A stretch of DNA of 64,000 nt from Verrucolacustris sp044348085 (lineage in GTDB: Bacteria > Verrucomicrobiota > Verrucomicrobiia > Methylacidiphilales > Verrucolacustridaceae). Within the stretch, counting starts at the first letter, position 1. Every line of letters starts with the position of its first letter. A program made the translations under genes and the position numbers. Location: positions 14,880-78,879 of the forward strand of contig JBIKTM010000007.1 of the NCBI GenBank assembly GCA_044348085.1, given 5' to 3'. The notes below the pieces were generated by a model. That model made no database searches and had not been told where the DNA came from. It saw nothing but the letters and a program-made list of their open reading frames with translations. Below, one piece after another: positions 25,686 through 33,800 of the stretch.

Positions 25686-26893
25686 GCAAGGCAGCGAGTT
25701 GGGTTCGTGGCGGTAATGTAACCTCGCCCAAGGGTTTTCTGGCGGCTGCAATTCACGCGGGGATCAAGCCTGGGAGAGAGAAGGACATGGCTCTTCTGGT
25801 TTCGCTACTTCCCGCCGATGCGGCAGGTGCATTTACAACCAATCAGGTGAAGGCGGGTCCCGTTCGGGTCAGTCAGCAACATTTGAAAAATGGGAAAGTT
25901 CGGGCTGTGATTTTAAATAGCGGAAATGCTAATGCTTGTACGGGCGTAAGGGGTATCGCAGACGCAAAAAAAATGACTTCGGAAACGGCGCTCGCACTCA
26001 AGAGTAAGCCGCAAGAGATTCTGGTGTGTTCCACCGGTCGGATTGGGGTGCCTTTGCCGATCCGCAAAGTCGTGAGGGGAATTCGGTTGTTAGCCAAGAA
26101 ATTGGGGGTGGGTCGCGGGTCGTTGGCGGCTCGCGCCATCATGACCTCCGATACCGTCAGGAAAGAGGCGGCTGTCCGACTGACGTTGGGTGGGCGAAGA
26201 GTCACGATCGGTGCGATGGCCAAGGGGGCAGGAATGATCCATCCCAACATGGCGACGATGCTTTGTGTGGTGACGACCGATGCGGCGGTGGATCGGAAAA
26301 CCCTCGAGCGGGTGACCAGTGAGGCGGTGGAGCATAGTTTTAATCGGATCAGCGTGGATGGGGACATGAGCACAAACGACACCGTGTTGGTGTTGGCGAA
26401 CGGCGCGGCGGGAAACACTCCCCTAAAAAGTTATGATGCCGATCTGGGGAAATTCAGTGCTGCGTTAAAAGGGCTGATGCAGGAGATGGCTAAAAAGATT
26501 GTGGGCGACGGGGAAGGGATGACGCGGGTGATTGAACTGACCGTCCATGGGGCGAGTACCGAAGCGGATGCAAAAAAGATGGCTGAGGCAGTGGTGAGGT
26601 CTCCGCTTGTGAAGACCTCATGGACGGGGGGAGATCCGAACTGGGGGAGAATCATGGGGGCGATTGGTGCATCGGGGGCAAGATTGAGGGAGGAGCTGGT
26701 GGATATTCATTATGACGGGGTGGCGGCGGTTAGGGGCGGGGTGGCGACAGCGACTCCTGTGGGACGGTTAAAGGCAGCGGCTCGCAGATCGCGGGTGGCG
26801 ATTCAGGTGAACCTAAACTTGGGCAAGGGGGAGTATCGGATGCTGACGACCGATCTTTCGGAAAAGTACGTTCGGATTAATCTGGGGGAATAA
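25682..26893 (+). CDS. argJ: Bifunctional ornithine acetyltransferase/N-acetylglutamate synthase
   Basis: ArgJ recycles the acetyl group from N-acetylornithine to glutamate and may also use acetyl-CoA. The KGAGMIHPNMATMLCVV segment contains the autocleavage site, and Thr in MATML becomes the nucleophile of the beta chain. Start GTG 25682 overlaps the argC stop. A longer in-frame reading within argC is rejected. The protein is 403 aa, normal. The presence of argJ implies the cyclic arginine pathway. Confidence 0.95.
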   Translation: MSKAASWVRGGNVTSPKGFLAAAIHAGIKPGREKDMALLVSLLPADAAGAFTTNQVKAGPVRVSQQHLKNGKVRAVILNSGNANACTGVRGIADAKKMTSETALALKSKPQEILVCSTGRIGVPLPIRKVVRGIRLLAKKLGVGRGSLAARAIMTSDTVRKEAAVRLTLGGRRVTIGAMAKGAGMIHPNMATMLCVVTTDAAVDRKTLERVTSEAVEHSFNRISVDGDMSTNDTVLVLANGAAGNTPLKSYDADLGKFSAALKGLMQEMAKKIVGDGEGMTRVIELTVHGASTEADAKKMAEAVVRSPLVKTSWTGGDPNWGRIMGAIGASGARLREELVDIHYDGVAAVRGGVATATPVGRLKAAARRSRVAIQVNLNLGKGEYRMLTTDLSEKYVRINLGE

Positions 26894-26895
26894 CG

Positions 26896-27690
26896 ATGTC
26901 GGGGGTGATCGTGGTGAAGTATGGAGGGAGCGCGATGGAGAATCCCGCCAAGGTATCGGAAATTTTACAAGAGATTGCCGGTCTGGCGAAGGAGGGTTTT
27001 CCCGTGGTCTTGGTGCACGGGGGAGGAAAAGAGATTAGTGGGGAGATGGACCGGAGGGGATTGAAGGCGGTCTTTGCCCAAGGTTTTCGGGTGACGGATG
27101 AAGCGGCAATGGCTGTGGTAGAGGAAGTTTTGGATCAGAGAGTGAATCCCGGGATTGTGAAAAAGCTAAATGAGTTGGGTGGCAAGAGCCGCGGAATCAG
27201 CGGGCGGAAGGTTTTTCATGCTAAGAAGGCGCCGAAAGCTGGTGGAGTAGATTTGGGACGGGTGGGCGAGGTGGAGCGGTGTGAAGTGGGCGAAGTGAAG
27301 CGGTGTCTGGATACGAAAGAGACGGCAGTGGTGAGTCCGGTTGGCCAGGGAAATGACGGGGGTGCGATGAATCTCAATGCGGATGTGGCGGCGGCGGCGT
27401 TGGCGGGGGCTTTGCAGGCAGAGCAGATGATCTTTTTGTCTGATGTGCCGGGCTTGATGAAAGATTTGAAGGATCCTAGGAGTTTGATTCGGGAGATCCG
27501 AGCTGAGGAGTTGGAGAAATTGGAGAAGGAGGGAGTGATCGGCGGGGGGATGATTCCGAAGTGTCGGTCGGCTGCTTCGGCGCTGGTGCAGGGGTTGAAG
27601 AAAGTTGAGTTTGTGGATGGTCGGGTAGCGGGGACGTTGACGAATGTGGTGAAGGGTCAGGAACGGGCCGGCACCACGCTCTCGGCCTGA
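26896..27690 (+). CDS. argB: Acetylglutamate kinase
   Basis: ArgB phosphorylates N-acetylglutamate, usually the arginine-regulated step in cyclic pathways. VKYGGSAM, VLVHGGGKEIS, the NADVAAAALAGAL segment and GGGMIPK are family motifs. It is 264 aa and lacks the long N-terminal helix associated with hexameric arginine-inhibited enzymes. It lies 2 bp after argJ and is last in argC-argJ-argB; argD and argF are not nearby. It converges on the LytTR regulator with 5 bp between. Confidence 0.95.
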   Translation: MSGVIVVKYGGSAMENPAKVSEILQEIAGLAKEGFPVVLVHGGGKEISGEMDRRGLKAVFAQGFRVTDEAAMAVVEEVLDQRVNPGIVKKLNELGGKSRGISGRKVFHAKKAPKAGGVDLGRVGEVERCEVGEVKRCLDTKETAVVSPVGQGNDGGAMNLNADVAAAALAGALQAEQMIFLSDVPGLMKDLKDPRSLIREIRAEELEKLEKEGVIGGGMIPKCRSAASALVQGLKKVEFVDGRVAGTLTNVVKGQERAGTTLSA

Positions 27691-27695
27691 TTTTC

Positions 27696-28421
27696 TCAGC
27701 CTTTTGGAAGCTGGTCTTTAAGTCGGAGTTGGGCGGCCCGGCCGATGGGGATTTTATCATTTACGCCTTCCAGGACGAGGTTGGCCTCATCCCGGGATTT
27801 CCGTTCCAGACGGGTTATGTGATTCACGTTGATGATATGGGAGCGATCGATCCTGGCGAAGGGTGGGAACGGTAGGATCTTTTCGTAACTACCCAAGGTC
27901 TGGCAGATCATTAGGGGGGCTGAGTTCGGGATATGAATCCGAGTGAAATCCCCGTCGGCTTGGAGCAGTGGAATGGAATCAACGGGAACGACCATCGATT
28001 GATGGGGAGTGTGAAGACAGATTCGGTCTCCAGAGGAATAAGGGGTTTTGGAGACAGATTTTTTCTTGGAACAGGCATTTTCCAATCGATGGAGGGCTTG
28101 GGCGAACCGTTGTGGATTGACCGGTTTGATCAGATAATCAACCGCCTCAAGATCGAACGCCTGGACTGCGTATTTCGCGTAGGCGGTGACCATAACCGTC
28201 TTGGGGGGCGGGTGAAGTGCTTTCAAGAGATCCAAGCCGGTTGCACCCGGCATCTGGACATCGAGAAAAAGGGCGTGAGGTCTTTCCTTGCGGATGAGTT
28301 TGATGGCGGTGGATTTGTTGCTGGCTTCGCCGACGATCTGAAAATTGGGATGGGGAGCGAGAAGCTGACGAAGGCGTTGGAGGGCGAGTCGCTCGTCATC
28401 GCAGAGGACTACACGGAGCAT
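27696..28421 (-). CDS. LytTR-family response regulator
   Basis: An N-terminal receiver domain (D8, D9, phospho-acceptor D54 in LFLDVQMPG, K in LIKPVN) is followed by a C-terminal LytTR DNA-binding domain (about 135-240, with FARIDRSHIINVNHI). LytTR regulators bind pairs of short direct repeats. It overlaps the sensor kinase gene by 13 bp, so they form one operon and a cognate pair. The target genes are unknown; the nearest divergent genes are the cupin and the giant CAZyme. Confidence 0.93.
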   Translation of the reverse strand: MLRVVLCDDERLALQRLRQLLAPHPNFQIVGEASNKSTAIKLIRKERPHALFLDVQMPGATGLDLLKALHPPPKTVMVTAYAKYAVQAFDLEAVDYLIKPVNPQRFAQALHRLENACSKKKSVSKTPYSSGDRICLHTPHQSMVVPVDSIPLLQADGDFTRIHIPNSAPLMICQTLGSYEKILPFPPFARIDRSHIINVNHITRLERKSRDEANLVLEGVNDKIPIGRAAQLRLKDQLPKG

Positions 28422-29488
28422 GGTTCTCCCTTCAAATCGAGAGTGGCCACGACGAAACCATTATCTTCGGTCAGCGTGAAACGGTGACGGTTGGGATACC
28501 GTATGGCGAGACGGCGGCGGACTGCGTCCAGTCCCAGGCCCGAGCTTTTTTGGGAGGATGAGAGTTTTCCTGAATTTTTAACCTGGAGGATGAGATGGCC
28601 GGCTTTCATCTGGGCGGTGATGAGGAGAGTGAGTCGGGCAGAACTTTTACCCGGACCGTATTTGAAAGCATTTTCCACGATGGGTTGCAGGATGAAGCTG
28701 GGGACAAGAGTGTTTCGAGTGCTTGTGGGAGCGGTGATTCGGGTTTGTAGTTTGCTTCCGAAGCGGGCTTTTTGAATTCTGAGGTAGGAGGCAGTGGCAT
28801 CGAGTTCGACGGACAGCGGTGTGATCAGTTCATGACGGTGATCGAGAGAGTATTTCAGGTAGGTGGCCAGTTCATCCACCATGTTGGATGCGATTTTCGG
28901 GTGAGCGGGGATTTCGGCGGCGATGCCGTTGAGGGAGTTGAAAAGGAAATGGGGGTCGAGTTGGAATCGGATCAGCTGGAGTTCCATCTTCTGAACCTCC
29001 GACTTGGCATGCAGCTCTTCGATTTTTTCGCTCTGAACCAAGAGTTCAGCCTTGAACCAGAGATAGGCGAATGACCAGGTCAGGTAGACGAACCACATGA
29101 GGACGGAAAAAAGGGTCCATCGTTGCCAGAGGGGAACTGCTTGGCCGATACCTGTGGTGGGCCAAGTTAGATCGAGAAAGGAGATCAGGCCTTGTAGGAT
29201 GGCGGAGTGGAGGGCAGCGTTTAGGCCGGTGATCACGAGGGCTTGAAAAACAAAACTGGAGCGATGTGTGCGAAGGGGGCCGAAGTGGTGATAAATCCGG
29301 CGTAGCCCTCCCGAAAGGACAAACCCTAGAAGAGTGGCAGCAAAGGTGATTTGGAGGGCTCGGAGAAAGTCCTCCCGCATGACCGAACGGATGAGAAAGG
29401 CGATCAGGCCGAATCCCATCCAAAGGATCAAATTGATCCGCCAGAAGCGTGGGGGGTGAAAAAGATTCTTACGAAGAGCCTCCAGCAT
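28409..29488 (-). CDS. LytS/YehU-type sensor histidine kinase
   Basis: Four hydrophobic segments in residues 17-145 form the membrane sensor without a large extracellular domain. A coiled-coil segment (150-172) leads into the His_kinase domain, with phospho-acceptor H180 in QLDPHFLFNSLNG. The HATPase domain carries the N box IVENAFKYGPG and GLGLDAVRRRL. At 359 aa it is typical of 5TM/4TM-LytS-like kinases. The ligand is unknown. It is first in the operon with the LytTR regulator. Confidence 0.92.
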   Translation of the reverse strand: MLEALRKNLFHPPRFWRINLILWMGFGLIAFLIRSVMREDFLRALQITFAATLLGFVLSGGLRRIYHHFGPLRTHRSSFVFQALVITGLNAALHSAILQGLISFLDLTWPTTGIGQAVPLWQRWTLFSVLMWFVYLTWSFAYLWFKAELLVQSEKIEELHAKSEVQKMELQLIRFQLDPHFLFNSLNGIAAEIPAHPKIASNMVDELATYLKYSLDHRHELITPLSVELDATASYLRIQKARFGSKLQTRITAPTSTRNTLVPSFILQPIVENAFKYGPGKSSARLTLLITAQMKAGHLILQVKNSGKLSSSQKSSGLGLDAVRRRLAIRYPNRHRFTLTEDNGFVVATLDLKGEPCSV

Positions 29489-29640
29489 GGGTTAAGCGTG
29501 GGCGAAAACGTTCGATAGGACAAAACATTTGGTAATCTCCGAGCACGAATGTTTTTCGGGGCTTTAAGAATGCTCTAGGAATCAATTGCCTCCTGCTCAT
29601 GAGATTCGACACCTTGTGTCGGAAGCTCTACGAGTAAGGA

Positions 29641-30657
29641 ATGGCGGATCCCAAGCATCAGGCGAAGTATTTCACTTACAGCCAAATTCGCGCCCATGGG
29701 GCGATCGGGAATCTCAATGAGGGGGTGGTCATCCAGACGCACGGGGTTCACACGAGGCTGATCGCGTGGCCAGGGAACGGCTTTCAGACGGAAAGCGTGC
29801 ATGTTTTGACGCTGAAGCCCGGTGAGGAGAGTGCCTCCTATGCCTATACCATTGCGGAGGAAGTTATGATTTGTGCTGCCGGCCGGGGGGAAGTGTTTCT
29901 TCTGGGCCGGTGGGTTTCCGTCGAGCCGGGGGATATCGCGTATTTTCCGGAAGGAGTATCGCATGCGGTTCGAAACTCGTCAGGAAACAAGGAGAACCTG
30001 GTGTTGGTTTCGCAAATCACCCCGCCCCAGTTCGATCTTTATACTGAAGCGGGATTTTATGATGTCTCGATGGGAGTGATGAATCATGAGGCCTGTTTTC
30101 ATGCGGGTCTGAATGCGGATACGGGGACACTCAAGGCTCCGCTGGCTTTGAAATACCGGGAGACGGAATCAGCGGCACGGTCCTGGAACCGCTCGTTGGC
30201 CGATATACGGAGGGAAGGTGCCCTGTTCAATATGTTTCGAGGAACACCGTTCGGAGCTTTGGGCAGTCCAGCGGTTTTTGTAATTTGGCCCGGAGGAGGT
30301 TCTCGCACGGGCGGCTTTAATTTCTGTTTCAGCCAGGACGAACCAGATTTTACCCATACGCATCCCGTCTCTGATGAGTGCCTTATTCTGTGGGGAGGAC
30401 GTGGCTCGGCCTATCTGGGTGAACCTGGAGGATGGTGGGATGTGGATACGTTGGATTGCCTGCTTGCGCCGTGTGGGGTGTTCCACCCTCCAAAACAGAG
30501 CAAACTCCCTTGTTTCTGGGGCGGATTTGCTTCTCCTCCCCAAATCGATCTCGCCCTGAAGACTCCGTTCTACAAGAACGGCGTGTTTCAGAGTGGACCG
30601 AGTGAGAAACTGGTTTATCCCGACACGGCCGAGATTCGCGCTTTGTTTCAAAGTTAA
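29641..30657 (+). CDS. Double-cupin protein
   Basis: The protein of 338 aa contains two cupin barrels. The first is at about 50-130 (LTLKPGEESASYAYTIAEEV ... PGDIAYFPEGVSHAVRN). The second is at about 225-300 (FTHTHPVSDECLILWGGRGS ... APCGVFHPP). The HxH/E/H residues needed for metal binding are visible in the second and partly in the first. Bicupins include dioxygenases, isomerases and ureidoglycine aminohydrolase-like enzymes, and I cannot choose among them. The ATG follows an in-frame stop closely, and AAGGA directly abuts it, which is a poor spacing. It is divergent from lytS and 150 bp upstream of the CAZyme gene. Confidence 0.75.
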   Translation: MADPKHQAKYFTYSQIRAHGAIGNLNEGVVIQTHGVHTRLIAWPGNGFQTESVHVLTLKPGEESASYAYTIAEEVMICAAGRGEVFLLGRWVSVEPGDIAYFPEGVSHAVRNSSGNKENLVLVSQITPPQFDLYTEAGFYDVSMGVMNHEACFHAGLNADTGTLKAPLALKYRETESAARSWNRSLADIRREGALFNMFRGTPFGALGSPAVFVIWPGGGSRTGGFNFCFSQDEPDFTHTHPVSDECLILWGGRGSAYLGEPGGWWDVDTLDCLLAPCGVFHPPKQSKLPCFWGGFASPPQIDLALKTPFYKNGVFQSGPSEKLVYPDTAEIRALFQS

Positions 30658-30807
30658 GCCGATCACGATATTTTATTTTTAGTCGGGAAGAATATTTCAG
30701 AGTTTTAGTTAACGGATTAAATCTTTTTCCGGCCTGTTTCAAAGAGTTTTCAGTCCTTTTGGCCGACTTTAGGACAAAAGAGTAAAAACGAGGATTACGT
30801 TCCCTTT

Positions 30808-33800
30808 ATGAAAACAAAAACAAAAATCAAAACCATCGGAAGTTTCTTCCTCGCGTTGATTCTCGGTGCGGTCAGTGCCTTCGGGCACGGGTCGATGGCT
30901 GATCCGATCAGTCGGTCGTATGAGGTTTTTCTGGAAAACCCACAGACCCCCTCCAGCGAAGCGGCCAAGGCGGCGATCGCTGTTGCCGGGACGCAGGCGT
31001 TTTACGATTGGATGGAGGTCAGCCTGAATGTGCCCGACTACAAGTATGCGGCGGTGATTCCTGATGGGAAACTTCCCGGGGCGGGACGGGACAAGTATGC
31101 CGGGCTGAATCTGCTCCGCACCGATTGGCCGGCCACCAAGGTTGTTCCCGGACCCAAGCTGTGCCGCTACTACGCACCGACTCCGCACGAACCAAGTTTC
31201 TTCAAAGCCTATATCACAAGGGACGGATATAATCCTCTTCAGCCTCTTCTCTGGTCGGATCTAGTGGAGGTTCCAGGGGCGGACAATGTCACGTTGACTG
31301 GAAACAACTACTACATGACCTTACAACTCCCGAACCGGATCGGTCGGCACGTTCTCTATGTGATCTGGCAGCGGATCGATCCCCGGGCGGAAGTTTTCTT
31401 TTCCACTAGCGATGTGGATTTCGGGGGCGTGAATTACGGTGCCACTCCGAATCCTGTTGTGCCTCCCGGGTCTGAAGTGGTGGTGACCCCTCCGACGACT
31501 CCCACCACCCCGACTACCCCAACAACGCCCACAGTTCCGACCACCCCAGTGGTTGTATCGGGCGAAGGGACGGTTGTTTTTTCATTCACTAACCAGTGGA
31601 CAAGTGGCGGGCAGGGCAACTTCCAGATCACGAATACTTCTGCCCAAGCGATCAACGGTTGGAATCTGGAATTTGATTGGGCGGGGGATATTACCAGTAT
31701 TTGGGAAGGGGTTCTCGTGAGCAAGGTGGGCAATCACTACTTCGTGAAAAACGCGCCATACAACGCGGTTATACCCTCCGGCGGAAGTGTCCTCGTGGGT
31801 GTGGTGGCAAACTTTTCCGTGGCTGGAACACTCCCGACTGGTTTTTCTCTCAATGGAAGCAGCAGTGTGGTGCCGGCTCTGGCCGTGAGTAGCGGTGTCC
31901 TTAAAAGCGCAACCCAAGGGGTGCCTTATTCGGAGACCTTGGTGGCAACAGGAGGGACGGCTCCTTATTCCTGGATGGTGCCGAGTTGCTGCGCTTGTCC
32001 TAGTGGACTTACCCTATCCAGTTCGGGGGTGGTCAGCGGGACGGCTACTTTGGCGGGGAATTACACCTTCAAGGTCATGGTTACGGATTCGACTTCAGCC
32101 ACAGCCACCCGATACCTCACACTAAACGTGGCGGCGGCCCCCGTGGTCACCCCCCCGGTGACTCCTCCTGTCACTCCTCCCATCACTCTGCCCACCTTGG
32201 CGGTGGGGGACGCGGCGCTGACTTTGTCGGCTTCGACCGGCACTGTCACCACGAGCGGATATCTGTCCGCTTCGGGGAATCAGATTGTCGATGCGGCCGG
32301 TAATCCTGTGCGGATCAGCGGGGTGAACTGGTTTGGCTTTGAAACGGGCAACAAGGTGCTCCATGGGTTGTGGACCCGGGGCTACAAGCCGATGCTCGAT
32401 CAGGTGAAGGGACTGGGCTTTAACACCCTGCGGATTCCTTTCTCGAACGAGATGCTCCGGAGTGATGCGGTAACTACCAGCATCAACTTCGCGCAGAACC
32501 CCGACCTGCAGGGTCTGACACCGATCCAGTGCATGGACAAGGTGATCGCCTATGCCGGATCAATCGGGCTCAAGGTCATCCTAGATAGGCACTCGGCCAA
32601 AGCGGACGGGTTTACTGGGGAAGATGTTTGGTACATCCCCGGAGACGCCTACTACACCGAGCAGCGCTGGATCGAGGATTGGGTCATGTTGGCCAAGCGG
32701 TACTCCGGTAATGCAACGGTCATCGGTGCGGATCTCTTTAACGAGCCCAAGAAGAGCGCGACTTGGGGAAATTCTTCTCCAGCGACCGATTGGAATAAAG
32801 CAGCGGAGCGGGCCGGTAACGCCGTTCTCGCGGCCAACCCGAACTGGCTGATCATTGTCGAGGGTACGGAACAGTACAATGGTCAGACCACTTGGTGGGG
32901 AGGCAACCTCAAGGGAGTGGCCACCTATCCCGTGGTGCTGACAAATCCAAGCAAGCTGGTCTATTCGATGCATGATTATCCGGCGAGCGTGTTCGCTCAG
33001 AGCTGGTTCTCGGATGCGACCTACCCGAACAATTTGGATGATGTGTGGTATGCGCACTGGGGTTACATCTTCAAGAATCAGACAGCTCCGCTTCTCTTAG
33101 GTGAGTTTGGAAGCAGGTTGCTGACGACGAGTGATCAGCAGTGGATGGATAAGTTGACCGACTACATCGATGGAGATTTGAACCTCGATGGCGTCAAGGA
33201 TCTTACTGGAAACCAGAAGGGGATGAGTTGGACCTACTGGAGCCTGAATCCCAACAGCGGAGATACGGGTGGAATCCTGAATGATGACTGGACCACAGTG
33301 AACAGTCTCCGGATGTCCTACATCCAAGGGAGCCTGGCTCCATTGATCGGAGTGGCGACAGGAAGTGGAGTGACTTCGCAGACGATGAACTTTGCGGTGA
33401 CTCTATCCGCACCTGCCTCGGCCGTTGTCAGCGTGGCCTATGCCACGGTGGACGGAACGGCCGCGGCAGGGACGAATTACACAGCTACCTCGGGAATGCT
33501 CTCCTTTGCTCCCGGGGAAACCATGAAGACGATCTCGGTGGTCGTGCCAGGGCAGACGTTGGCTGCAAATAAGCAGTTCTCCATTCAGCTCAGCAACGTC
33601 TCAGGTGCCACGATTGCAGATGGAACTGGAGCGGGGTTGATCCAACCTTCGGCAGTCGTTCTGCCCGCGGCTCCTATTATCTCGAGCTCGGCAACGGCGA
33701 GTGGAACCGTGGGTACGGCGTTTAGTTACCAGATCGTGGCTTCGGGAAGTCCGACTTCCTACAGCGCGACCGGACTGCCCGCTGGACTGACTGTGAATAC

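Noticed and set aside
27262..27309. Apparent 24-bp tandem duplication in argB encoding two GEVxRC units
   Set aside because: Alignment in memory to other acetylglutamate kinases shows the same length in this region (DLG.VGEV...SPVG), so it is a chance similarity and not an insertion.
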